Under the pieces are notes generated by a model. That model had not been told where the DNA came from and did not search any database. It worked only from the letters and a program-made list of their open reading frames with translations. From Tomitella fengzijianii (GTDB taxonomy: Bacteria > Actinomycetota > Actinomycetes > Mycobacteriales > Mycobacteriaceae), in contig NZ_CP041765.1 of the NCBI RefSeq assembly GCF_007559025.1, forward strand, positions 124,001 to 188,000: a stretch of DNA of 64,000 nt, read 5' to 3'. The position numbers and the translations under genes were made by a program. Shown here one piece after another: positions 34,850-43,403 of this stretch (position 1 is the stretch's first letter; every line of letters starts with the position of its first letter).

Positions 34850-35794
34850 ATGCCCACTGAACCAACGCCCGCTGAACAGCCCGCCGAACCGATGCCCGCC
34901 GAACCGGCGCGGTCGCGGCCGTCCCCGTCGGCGTCTCCGGCGGAGCCGCCGCTGACCGGCGCGTCGTGGCGCACCGACCTGTTCGATATCCCCGAGTACC
35001 TGCGGATGATCGGGATGGTCGAGGTTGCCGACGGCAACCGGCCGGAGCCGTCCGTCGAGCTTCTCTCCGCGCTGCACGAGGCGCACGTGCGGGCGCTGCC
35101 GTTCGCCAACGTCGACGCGCTGATGGGCACGCACCCGGGCGTCGCCCCCGATGCGGTGCAGGACCAGCTGGTGCGGCGCGGCCGCGGCGGATACTGCTTC
35201 GAGCACGCGCAGATCTTCGCCGCAGCGGCCGAGCACCTGGGCTTTCCGGTGCGCCGCGCGCTGGGGCGGGTGCACTCGCCGACCAACACGCGCACGCACA
35301 TGACGGTGCTCGCCGAGGCCGGCGGGCGGAGGTGGATGTGTGACCCGGGCTTCGGATACAGCCTCCTCCGCCCGCTGGCGCTGGAGGACGGGGCGACCCA
35401 GGACCTGGGCGGGCGGACGGCGCGCCTCGCGCTGCTCGACGACGACGGCGCCCCGGTGTGGGAGTTGAGCCGCGACGGCGCCGTGGAGCACCGCACGGAT
35501 GAACTGCCGGTGAAGCCGGCGGACGTGCGCGCCGGGCACTTCGTCACCTCACGTGAGCCGCACTCGCCGTTCGTCAACCACCTGATGGTGATGCGTCACA
35601 TGCCCTACGGGCACGTGACGATCACCGAGGGGGCGCGCACCGTGCGCACGGCCGGCCGGCCCACCGAGCACGCGCAGATCTCCGTCGACCAGGCGGTGGA
35701 CGGCGTGCGTGAGCTCGGCGTGCGATTGGGCGAGGAGGACCGGGAGCGGCTCGCAGCCAGGCTCGACGCGCTGCGGCGGGGCGGAGCAGCCTAG
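34850..35794 (+). CDS. nat: Arylamine N-acetyltransferase
   Basis: NAT enzyme of 314 residues, transferring an acyl group from acyl-CoA to an arylamine or hydrazine. The catalytic triad is visible: C116 in R-G-G-Y-C-F-E, H150 in T-R-T-H-M, D165 in C-D-P-G-F-G. A low-complexity N-terminal extension of about 35 residues rich in Pro, Glu and Ala (three P-x-E-P/P-A-E-P-like units) precedes the domain; an internal ATG at 34892 could be the real start. In mycobacteria nat lies with cholesterol ring-degradation genes; here the nearest steroid-like genes are 10 kb away. Confidence 0.92.
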   Translation: MPTEPTPAEQPAEPMPAEPARSRPSPSASPAEPPLTGASWRTDLFDIPEYLRMIGMVEVADGNRPEPSVELLSALHEAHVRALPFANVDALMGTHPGVAPDAVQDQLVRRGRGGYCFEHAQIFAAAAEHLGFPVRRALGRVHSPTNTRTHMTVLAEAGGRRWMCDPGFGYSLLRPLALEDGATQDLGGRTARLALLDDDGAPVWELSRDGAVEHRTDELPVKPADVRAGHFVTSREPHSPFVNHLMVMRHMPYGHVTITEGARTVRTAGRPTEHAQISVDQAVDGVRELGVRLGEEDRERLAARLDALRRGGAA

Positions 35795-35855
35795 GTACTG
35801 CGGGCTGGTCGGCCGGGCCGCGTCGTCGTCATGCCGGGCCGCCGTCGATCCGGCG

Positions 35856-37463
35856 TCACTTCTTGATCCAGGTGTTGCCCAGCAGCATGATGCCGTCGTT
35901 GCTCGGCGTGGCGCCGTAGACGTCGGGGTTCCAGGCGACGAAGTTCGCGCCCCAGCCCAGGTTCACATAGGGCACGTCCTCGTGGATCTTCTGCTCGATC
36001 GCCTTCAGCGCCGCCTTCTCGGCGTCCTCGGTGGTGGCGTGCTGCGCGGTGTCGAGCAGCTTGTCCATCTCGGGGCTGTCGTAGCCGAGGATGTTGTTCG
36101 ACGAGTTGCTCCGCAGTGAGGCGGACAGGCGCATGTAGGGCACGGCATCGGAGATGCTGTAGCTGCCGTGTCCCAGGTCGAAGTCGTGATCGACGTAGAG
36201 GCGCTTGACCATGTCGGTGACCGTGGCGGCGTATTCGACGTCCACGTCGATGCCGACCGCGCCGAGTAGGGCCTGCGTGGCGGTGGCGGTCGCCTGCGAG
36301 GTCGGGTCGTTCACACTCACATAGCTGAGTTTCCCGTCGAACCCGTTCGCCTTGGCGGCGTCGACGAGCTGCTTGGCCTGCGCGGTGTCCTGCTCGAACG
36401 CGGGGACGTCGTTGTGCCACTTGGACCACTCGGCGAAGATCTTGGTCGTCGGGTGCCCGTCGCCCTTCAATGCGCGCTGGTTGATCACCTCGGGATCCAT
36501 GGCCAGGGCGATCGCCTTGCGGAGGTTCGGGTCCGCTCCGGGGTGGCCCTCACGGTTGTTGATCTGCAGCACATCGTTGACGTTGAGGGGCTCGTAGAAC
36601 CCGGGGTACTCGCCCTTGGCGTCGGCGACCCACTCGGCGGAGCGCAGGAAGGTCATCTGGACGCCGCCGGAGCTCAGCGCCTCGATGCGGGGCTGGCCGC
36701 CGGCGATGTTGACGAACTTGAGGCTGTCCAGATACGGCTTCCCGTCCCAGTAGTCCGCGCGCGGGGCGAGCTCGAGCGACTCGGCCGGCGCGAAGTTGGC
36801 GACGGTGTAGGGGCCGGCGCCGATGGGCTTGAAGTTGTTCGGGTCCGCGTAGGCGGCCGGCGCGAGGATCATGCCGTGACCGAAGGTGAGAAGCGCGGGG
36901 AACTCCGACCACGGCGCGTTGAGGGTGACCGTGACGGTCTGCGGGTCGGTGGCCTCGATGCTCTTGACGCCGGCCTTGAACTGCTGGCTGTTGGCGCCGC
37001 GGTTCTCGTTGAAGCGGTTCATGCTGTCGACGACGGCCTGGGCGTCCAGGGGCGTGCCGTCGGAGAAGGTGACGCCCTCGCGCAGGCCGATGGTCCAGGC
37101 GAGGTGGTCGTCGCTTTCGGTGAGCGACTCGGCGAGCTGGGGGACGTACTCCTGCTTGTCGGCGTCGAAGCGCACGAGAAGGCCGTAGATGTTGGCCATC
37201 TCGGTGCCGCCGGTCGAGCCGGCGGGCTGGGTCTTGGTGGGGTCGAGGCTCGACGGCATCGAATAGCCGGCGAAACTCAGGGTGCCGCCGCTGACGGGCT
37301 CACCGGCCTCCGGCTGGTCGCCGATGATGCCGGCCTGCGTGACCTCCGCCGCGCCGCTCTCGCCGGAACCGGATCCGCTGCCGGCGCTGACGCAGCCTGC
37401 CAGCAGCGTGGAGCTCGCGAGCATCGCCGCTGCGGCCACCCCGATCCTTCTGTTCCGTGTCAT
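35856..37463 (-). CDS. Peptide-type (SBP family 5) solute-binding lipoprotein
   Basis: Solute-binding lipoprotein of 535 residues. The signal peptide ends in L-L-A-G-C with C24 lipidated, followed by a Gly/Ser linker. It shares with the protein at 24238-25851 the segments G-G-x-L-S-F-A-x-Y-S, D-P-x-K-T, F-S-D-G-T-P-L-D-A and the C-terminal L-L-G-x-x-W, so the two are paralogues. No transporter components are adjacent. It diverges from a sulfatase gene over 190 bp, which hints that it collects a sulfated or desulfated compound. Confidence 0.88.
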   Translation of the reverse strand: MTRNRRIGVAAAAMLASSTLLAGCVSAGSGSGSGESGAAEVTQAGIIGDQPEAGEPVSGGTLSFAGYSMPSSLDPTKTQPAGSTGGTEMANIYGLLVRFDADKQEYVPQLAESLTESDDHLAWTIGLREGVTFSDGTPLDAQAVVDSMNRFNENRGANSQQFKAGVKSIEATDPQTVTVTLNAPWSEFPALLTFGHGMILAPAAYADPNNFKPIGAGPYTVANFAPAESLELAPRADYWDGKPYLDSLKFVNIAGGQPRIEALSSGGVQMTFLRSAEWVADAKGEYPGFYEPLNVNDVLQINNREGHPGADPNLRKAIALAMDPEVINQRALKGDGHPTTKIFAEWSKWHNDVPAFEQDTAQAKQLVDAAKANGFDGKLSYVSVNDPTSQATATATQALLGAVGIDVDVEYAATVTDMVKRLYVDHDFDLGHGSYSISDAVPYMRLSASLRSNSSNNILGYDSPEMDKLLDTAQHATTEDAEKAALKAIEQKIHEDVPYVNLGWGANFVAWNPDVYGATPSNDGIMLLGNTWIKK

Positions 37464-37653
37464 GGGTTCCCTTCCATCGAGACGTCATCTGCCCGAACTG
37501 CCTGCGGCGCTGCGCAGAACAGTCGTGTGCCATCGCCGTCGCCGGGTGGCGTCCGAAGCCCGATTCTGTGGCACATCGCACAGCGACGTGCACGTGATCC
37601 CACAGGGCGGGAATGGGATTCGCTTCCGGTGATGTGTGTCTACCGTCATCGGC

Positions 37654-40029
37654 ATGACGAATAGTGGCCGGATGCACCGTGATCGGCACGCCCCTTCCGC
37701 TGACGGGTTCAGTGGAGTGATCGCCGAGGATCTGCCCAGCGCCGTTCCGTCGTGGCCGGCTCGGCCCGGGCCCATCGGAGGTCCGGGCGGCACCGCGCCC
37801 GATGTGATCGTCATGATCGTCGACGACATGGGCTATTCGGACATCGGTCCATTCGGCTCCGAGATTCCCACCCCGAACCTGGATGCGGTCGCGGCTGAAG
37901 GTGCCACGCTGACGGACTTCCACGTGACGCCCACCTGTTCGCCCACCCGCGCCTCGCTGCTCACCGGCTGCAACTCGCATGCAGTGGGGATGGGCGCGGT
38001 CGCGAACGTCGATGACGGCTTCCCCGGCTATGCGGCCGAACTCCCGGAGAACCAGCCCACGATGGCTGAGACGTTCCGCGCGGCCGGCTACGCCACGATG
38101 GCGATCGGGAAGTGGCACCTGTGCCGCGAGCAGGACATGCATGCCGCCGGAGACCGCCATTCATGGCCGGTTCAGCGTGGGTTCGACCAGTACTACGGAT
38201 TCCTCGAGGCGCAGGCCAATCTGCACAACCCGGCACAACTCTACGAGGGCAACAACCCGGTGCACACCACCGAGTACCCCGAGGGCTATTACCTGACCGA
38301 CGATCTGACCGATCGGGCCGTCACGATGATCGCCGAATCGGCCGCGGCAGAGCCGTCGAAGCCCCTGATGATGTACTTCGCCCACGCTGCCGTGCACTCG
38401 CCGATGCACATCAAGCCCGGTGCGGCAGAAAAGCATCGCGGCCGTTACGACGCGGGCTGGGAGTCGATCCGTTCCGAGCGGCGTCGACGCCAGGACGAAT
38501 TGGGCGTGATCCCGGCTGAGGTCGGTACCGCCCCGCTCGACGACGCCCTCGGTCCGGACGTCCCGGGATGGGACGCACTGGCCGAGGACGGCCGAAGCCT
38601 GGCGGCCCGGCATATGGAGAATTACGCCGCGATGATCGAAACGATCGACGAGTCCGTCGGCCGGATCCGCGACATTCAGCGCAAACTGGGGCGACTGGAC
38701 AACACGATCTTCGTGTTCCTGTCCGACAACGGCGCGTCCGGCGGGGGCGGCGGTGATGTCGGCATCATGAATCACCTGTCGAATCTGAATCGCGCGCACG
38801 TGCCGACGCCGGACGAGCGTGTGGCCGAGGAGATCGGCTGGATCGACGAGCTCGGGGGCCCCTCCACGTGGCCGCTGTACGCGACAGGGTGGGCCACCGC
38901 CTCGAACACGCCGTTCCGGCGTCACAAGTTCAGCACTTACCGGGGCGGGCACCAGGTGTCCTTCCTGATCTCCTGGCCGACCGGGCTCGGCCGGCTGGGC
39001 GTACGTCACCAGTACGCACACGTGACAGACCTGCTGCCGACCGTGGCCGAACTGGCGGGCGTGGCTGTGCCGGCCACCCGGAACGGCCGCGATGCGCGAA
39101 CACTCGACGGGTCCTCGATGGTCGAGGCCTTGCGCAACCCCGACGCGCCGAGTGCGCACGGCGACCAGTACTACGAATGTCTCGGCGAGCGCGCCTTCTA
39201 TGCCCCGAGCCTCGACGGGCACCCCGCCTGGGAGGCGGTGGCCGATCATACGGCGGCCACCGCATTCGCCGAGGACCATTGGGCGTTGTACTCGGTCGAC
39301 CGCGACCCGGTCCAACTCGACGACGTCGCTGCCGAGCATCCCGGAACGGTCGCGGAGCTCGCGGCACGGTTCGACGCCGCAGCCGTCGCCAACAGCGTCT
39401 ATCCGATGTCCAACGGCAGCCCGCTGCACTTCATGCAGCGCGATCCGGCGGAGGAGCGTTTCGCCACCGAGACGGTCCTGTTTCCGGAGACGCCGCCGCT
39501 TGAACGGTTCCGGGCGAACCAGCTGATCGACGGCCGCTCGTTCACTATCGATGTGGATCTGGGACCGGACGGCTACCGCCCGGGTGACGAAGGTGTACTC
39601 GTCGCGCACGGGGGGCAGGAGTCCGGATATGTGCTCTACATTTCAGGCGGCGAGCTCATCGTGGAGCAGAACGCGTGGGGGCGGACCATCGTGTCCGATC
39701 CGGCGCCGGTTCCCCAGGGGGCACGCAGACTCCGACTGAACGTCGAAGCGCCCGGAAAGCACCGCTGGATCGCGTCGTTGGAAGCCGACGGTAGGTCACT
39801 GCGTACCGGGGTCGACATGCTGCAGCTGTCCTGGCTCGTGCCGTTCAGCGGGTTGGCAGCGGGAACCATGTCCCGCTCGCCGGTCTCCCGGCGACTGCAT
39901 GACGACCACGGGATGTTCCCGTACTCGGGCACGTGGGAGTCCATCACCATCCGGCCCGGAGAGCATGCCCCTGATGCCCCGGCCGTGATGCTGGACGCGA
40001 TCCGCCGCATGGGTGCGCCCACGCAGTAG
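37654..40029 (+). CDS. Type I (formylglycine) sulfatase
   Basis: Sulfatase of about 791 residues, hydrolysing a sulfate ester. The formylglycine motif is C-S-P-T-R-A-S-L-L-T-G with C95 as the residue to be modified; metal-binding D57 and D58 lie in V-D-D-M-G-Y. S-D-N-G-A and the K/H-containing G-K-W-H-L segment are present. A C-terminal part after about residue 560 looks like an added beta-sandwich. GTG 37636 is an alternative start; no ribosome site decides. There is no signal peptide, so it acts in the cytosol and its substrate must be imported. Confidence 0.88.
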   Translation: MTNSGRMHRDRHAPSADGFSGVIAEDLPSAVPSWPARPGPIGGPGGTAPDVIVMIVDDMGYSDIGPFGSEIPTPNLDAVAAEGATLTDFHVTPTCSPTRASLLTGCNSHAVGMGAVANVDDGFPGYAAELPENQPTMAETFRAAGYATMAIGKWHLCREQDMHAAGDRHSWPVQRGFDQYYGFLEAQANLHNPAQLYEGNNPVHTTEYPEGYYLTDDLTDRAVTMIAESAAAEPSKPLMMYFAHAAVHSPMHIKPGAAEKHRGRYDAGWESIRSERRRRQDELGVIPAEVGTAPLDDALGPDVPGWDALAEDGRSLAARHMENYAAMIETIDESVGRIRDIQRKLGRLDNTIFVFLSDNGASGGGGGDVGIMNHLSNLNRAHVPTPDERVAEEIGWIDELGGPSTWPLYATGWATASNTPFRRHKFSTYRGGHQVSFLISWPTGLGRLGVRHQYAHVTDLLPTVAELAGVAVPATRNGRDARTLDGSSMVEALRNPDAPSAHGDQYYECLGERAFYAPSLDGHPAWEAVADHTAATAFAEDHWALYSVDRDPVQLDDVAAEHPGTVAELAARFDAAAVANSVYPMSNGSPLHFMQRDPAEERFATETVLFPETPPLERFRANQLIDGRSFTIDVDLGPDGYRPGDEGVLVAHGGQESGYVLYISGGELIVEQNAWGRTIVSDPAPVPQGARRLRLNVEAPGKHRWIASLEADGRSLRTGVDMLQLSWLVPFSGLAAGTMSRSPVSRRLHDDHGMFPYSGTWESITIRPGEHAPDAPAVMLDAIRRMGAPTQ

Positions 40030-40065
40030 GCGCGCACCATCCGCCCGGAATCTGGCGTCGCGCAC

Positions 40066-40084
40066 GGACCGGCCGGCTCGGTCC
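40066..40084. terminator. Small hairpin between convergent sulfatase and TetR genes
   Basis: GGACCG and CGGTCC pair across a 7-base loop in the 75-bp convergent gap. A short GC stem without a T-run; a terminator is likely by position only. Confidence 0.3.
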
Positions 40085-40104
40085 ATGGTGGTGCCCACTC
40101 GGCG

Positions 40105-40701
40105 CTATCGGGCCAGCGCGTTCAGGTAGAACTCCACGCACTCGACGGACAGGTCGGCGGCGGAATAGTGCTCGGAGGGCGTGAACCACCGGCCGGTCAG
40201 CCAGATGCCGTCCTTGATCAGCTCGTACGCAGCGGCCGGGTTGATCGACGGCCGGTACGCACCCTCGGCGACTCCGCGTTCTATGGAAGCGACCCACAGC
40301 CTGTGGTTTGCCGCCGCCAGCGACCGGATCTCCGCGTGGCCGGCCAGCCGGCGGATGGCGCCTTCCTCGTTGCGGCAGATCTGCGGCGAGTGCGGATCGC
40401 GCTGCACCAGGATGAGCGACCTGCGGATAAGCTCGCCCAGTTCCTGTGCGGGCGGCAGCGACAGGTTCAGGACGTGTCGGAACTCCGCATGCACCGCGCG
40501 CAGGTGGCCCAGGACGATCTCCTGGAGCAGCGCATCCTTGGAGTCGACGTACTTGTAGAGGCTCCCCGGCAGGATGCCGATGCTCGTCGCGATCATCCGC
40601 ATCGACGTGCCCGCCAGGCCGTGCACAGCGAACAATTCAGTGGCGGCCCGCAGCATCAGCTGCCGCTTCCGCTCGGCCTTCGTCGCGGTTTCCGTTGGCA
40701 C
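40105..40701 (-). CDS. TetR-family regulator
   Basis: TetR regulator of 198 residues. The helix-turn-helix is T-S-M-R-M-I-A-T-S-I-G-I-L-P-G-S-L-Y-K-Y-V, related to the KstR2-like protein at 23400. GTG 40701 is chosen because GGAGGGG precedes it; the frame is open up to 40902 but that stretch has no protein-like character. It diverges from an MHS-family transporter across a 367-bp gap that contains two palindromes with the same core, so it probably represses both itself and the transporter. Confidence 0.85.
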   Translation of the reverse strand: MPTETATKAERKRQLMLRAATELFAVHGLAGTSMRMIATSIGILPGSLYKYVDSKDALLQEIVLGHLRAVHAEFRHVLNLSLPPAQELGELIRRSLILVQRDPHSPQICRNEEGAIRRLAGHAEIRSLAAANHRLWVASIERGVAEGAYRPSINPAAAYELIKDGIWLTGRWFTPSEHYSAADLSVECVEFYLNALAR

Positions 40702-40813
40702 GACCCCTCCGTCGCATTCCGTGCAGGCTGCACCATACACCGCGCCCGCGGCCGTCCGCCCTCTTGCCGGGCCCGCTCGGCCACGGCCCACGGTCCATCC
40801 TGAATTCCAGGGC

Positions 40814-40829
40814 ATGAGCAAATGCTCAT
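40814..40829. promoter_or_regulatory. 16-bp palindrome ATGAGCA-AA-TGCTCAT
   Basis: Perfect 7-bp inverted repeat around a 2-base centre, 113 bp upstream of the TetR start. Its core AGCAAATGCT is nearly the same as that of the second palindrome at 40977-40996, which marks both as sites of one regulator. Confidence 0.55.
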
Positions 40830-40976
40830 TTCCTACTTGGCGGGAGAGTGTCCAGTGCCGTGTTGGACTTTGAGTACGGCGAATAACCCGTCCAAAAACC
40901 ATGTTTCAGTGGTTTCCTCGCATGATCGCGTACGCAAGGATGGACTTGACGTGGCGACTATCACCCTCATAATAGG

Positions 40977-40996
40977 AACCAAGCGAATGCTTGGTT
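40977..40996. promoter_or_regulatory. 20-bp palindrome AACCAAGC-GAAT-GCTTGGTT
   Basis: Perfect 8-bp inverted repeat with a 4-base centre, 72 bp upstream of the transporter start. It shares the core AGCRAATGCT with the palindrome near the TetR gene. The remaining part of the 367-bp gap between the two genes shows no further coding sequence. Confidence 0.6.
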
Positions 40997-41068
40997 TCAG
41001 GCGGAGGCATCCGCTCGTCGATGTCGACCGGAACGCTCAACGCGAGCCGCACTGTGAGGTGGAACAAG

Positions 41069-42511
41069 ATGGAAGAAACCGGCCGGGCCCCCGGGAGCCA
41101 CGAGTCGTCGCCCGCACAGCTGCGCAAGGTCGCCGTGTCGAGCCTGTTCGGCACAGTGCTGGAGTACTACGACTTCCTGCTCTACAGCACGATGGCGGCG
41201 CTGGTGTTCGGCGAGGTCTTCTTCCCCGGCGACAGCCGCATCGTCTCGACCATCGCGGCCTTCGGCACCCTCGCCGTCGGATACGTCGCACGCCCACTCG
41301 GCGGAATCGTCTTCGGCCACTTCGGCGACCGGTTCGGCCGCAAGCACATCCTCATCGTCACGATGGCGGTGATGGGCGGCGCGAGCTTCCTCATCGGGCT
41401 GCTCCCCGGCTACGCGTCGATCGGCGTGGCGGCGCCGGTGCTGCTGGTGATCCTGCGGGTCGTGCAGGGCCTGGCCGTGGGCGGCGAGTGGGGCGGCGCA
41501 GCGCTGATGGTCGTGGAGCACGCCGACGCCGACAACCGCGGAAAATGGTCGGGCGTGATGAACCTGGGTTCGCCCATCGGGTTCCTGCTGTCGACGGTGG
41601 CGGTGGCGATCGTGAGCCTGCTGCCGGAGGAAAGCCTGCACTCCTGGGGCTGGCGGATCCCGTTCCTGGTGAGCGCCCTGCTGGTGGTCGTCGGCCTCTA
41701 CATGCGCAGCAAAGTCGTCGAGAGCCCCGTCTTCCAGGAGGCGGCGGAGCGCGCGGACGCGGACAGCGCCGATCGCACGCCGCTGAAGCAGCTGCTGGCG
41801 AAGCCGAAGCCTGTGGTGCTCGCCTGCGCCGCGGGCATCGCCCCGTTCGCCCTCACCGCGTTGATGACGTCGCACATCATCGCCTATGCGACGGGCATCG
41901 GTTACGACGAGTCCACCGTGATGCAGGTGCTCGTGCTGCTGTCGGTGGTGTCGCTGGCCGCCATCCCGGCGGCGGCCACGCTGTCGGACCGGATCGGCCG
42001 GCGGTCCACCGTGCTCATCGGCGCCGTCGGCGCCGCCGCGTTCGCCTTCCCGATGTACATGCTGATCAACACCGGCGAAGTCTCGCTGATGATCGTCGGC
42101 CTGGTGATCGGCCAGGTCCTGCAGAACCTGATGTTCGCGCCGCTGGTGCCGATGCTGTCGGAGATGTTCGGCACCACCGTCCGTTACACCGGCGCATCGT
42201 TGGGCTACCAGGGTGCCAGCCTGATCGGCGCCGGATTCACCCCGCTGATCGCCAGCAGCCTGCTTGCGGCACTCGGCGAGTCGAGCTGGCCGCTGAGCCT
42301 GATCATCATCGTCACGGCCGCCGTCTCGATCACCGCGCTCGCGATGATCACCGAGACGCGGGGACGGGACCTGACCCTGGAGGATCCCACCGACGCCGCC
42401 GCCACCACCGACGCCGCCACCACCACCACCACCGACACCGACCGAGCAGCCGCCGACGACGCCGCGCCGCGGCGTCCCGCCGCCGGCGGCATGCCGACGT
42501 CCGGACACTGA
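41069..42511 (+). CDS. MFS metabolite:H+ symporter (MHS family)
   Basis: Inner-membrane uptake transporter of 480 residues with twelve predicted helices. MHS-family features include V-L-E-Y-Y-D-F at the first helix, G-D-R-F-G-R-K-H in the first cytoplasmic loop, G-E-W-G-G-A-A-L-M near the middle and D-R-I-G-R-R-S in the second half. The start at ATG 41069 has GAGGTGG seven bases before it. The last 45 residues are a Thr/Ala/Asp-rich tail coded by repeated GCC/ACC codons. Relatives import aromatic or small organic acids; the TetR divergent from it probably senses the substrate. Confidence 0.88.
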   Translation: MEETGRAPGSHESSPAQLRKVAVSSLFGTVLEYYDFLLYSTMAALVFGEVFFPGDSRIVSTIAAFGTLAVGYVARPLGGIVFGHFGDRFGRKHILIVTMAVMGGASFLIGLLPGYASIGVAAPVLLVILRVVQGLAVGGEWGGAALMVVEHADADNRGKWSGVMNLGSPIGFLLSTVAVAIVSLLPEESLHSWGWRIPFLVSALLVVVGLYMRSKVVESPVFQEAAERADADSADRTPLKQLLAKPKPVVLACAAGIAPFALTALMTSHIIAYATGIGYDESTVMQVLVLLSVVSLAAIPAAATLSDRIGRRSTVLIGAVGAAAFAFPMYMLINTGEVSLMIVGLVIGQVLQNLMFAPLVPMLSEMFGTTVRYTGASLGYQGASLIGAGFTPLIASSLLAALGESSWPLSLIIIVTAAVSITALAMITETRGRDLTLEDPTDAAATTDAATTTTTDTDRAAADDAAPRRPAAGGMPTSGH

Positions 42512-42559
42512 ATCGCCGACCCGGCAGGGGGCTCGCGCGTCGCCTGCCGGGTCGGCGAT
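42512..42559. terminator. 17-bp perfect stem-loop after the MHS transporter
   Basis: ATCGCCGACCCGGCAGG (42512-42528) pairs perfectly with 42543-42559 around a 14-base loop, beginning directly after the transporter stop codon. There is no T-run. It ends seven bases before the next start codon, so it should insulate the two genes or structure the 5' end of the downstream message. Confidence 0.7.
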
Positions 42560-42565
42560 GATGGG

Positions 42566-43345
42566 GTGGTGCCGGACGACGATGTGGAGCCGTACCTGGA
42601 AGCCCTCGTGCGGGCGGCCCGGGCGGTGCTCGGCGCGGAGTTCGTCGGTGCATACGCCGCGGGTTCGCTGGCGCTGAACGCGTTCCAGCCCGGCCGCAGC
42701 GACATCGACATCGCCCTGCTCTGCCGCGACCGGCTGGACGACGCAGTGAAGCGGGAGCTGATCGCCCGGTTGCGGCACAGTGCCCTGCCGTGCCCGGCCC
42801 GCGGCCTGGAACTGGTGGTCTACACCGTGGCGACAGCGCAGTCGGGCACCGCGGAGCCGGGCTTCGAGCTGGAGCTGAACGACGGCCCGGCCATGGCCTT
42901 CCGGCAGACCCTCCACCCTGCGGACCGTCCGGCGGCCGACGGGGCGTTCTGGTACGGGCTCGACCGCAGCATCCTGCACCAGTGCGGCCGGGTGCTGGCG
43001 GGGCCGCCGGCGCCGGAGGCCTTCGCGGAACTGCCCCCGGAAGACCTCCGGGGGCTGCTCATCGCCTCGCTGCGCTGGTGGGCGACCCTGATCGGCCAGG
43101 CCGACGACGGGCCCACGGCGGGAGCCGACGACGCGGTCCTCGGCGCCTGCCGCGCGCTGGTCCGGCATCGCGACGGGACCTGGCTGTCGAAGGTCGATGC
43201 CGGCCGCCGGCTCCTCGCGGCCGGCCACCGGCCGGCCGGGATCATCGAGGAGGCGATCGCCGCGCGGTCCGGCGGGCCCGCGCCCTCAGGCCGCCAAACA
43301 CGGGCCTTCCAGGATGGCGTCCTGGCCGAGATCCGGTCCCGCTGA
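42566..43345 (+). CDS. Nucleotidyltransferase-domain protein (aminoglycoside adenylyltransferase-like)
   Basis: Protein of 259 residues. The N-terminal polymerase-beta-type nucleotidyltransferase motif reads G-S-L-A-L-N then S-D-I-D-I-A at about residues 33-50, followed by a helical C-terminal domain of the ANT(3'')/DUF4111 type. It would transfer AMP from ATP to a small molecule; antibiotic modification is possible but not shown. GTG start at 42566, just downstream of a long hairpin, with no clear ribosome site, so GTG 42569 is equally possible. It has no evident link with the catabolic neighbours. Confidence 0.75.
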   Translation: MVPDDDVEPYLEALVRAARAVLGAEFVGAYAAGSLALNAFQPGRSDIDIALLCRDRLDDAVKRELIARLRHSALPCPARGLELVVYTVATAQSGTAEPGFELELNDGPAMAFRQTLHPADRPAADGAFWYGLDRSILHQCGRVLAGPPAPEAFAELPPEDLRGLLIASLRWWATLIGQADDGPTAGADDAVLGACRALVRHRDGTWLSKVDAGRRLLAAGHRPAGIIEEAIAARSGGPAPSGRQTRAFQDGVLAEIRSR

Positions 43346-43403
43346 CGCGGGCCGCCCCCGGCACGGTGCTTGCGTCCGGCGTTCCGGGGCCGATATCCCG
43401 CGA

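Noticed and set aside
42370-42511. Thr/Ala-rich tail of the MHS transporter as a frameshifted or foreign segment
   Set aside because: The frame is uninterrupted to the stop codon; repeated GCC/ACC codons explain it as low-complexity slippage within the gene.
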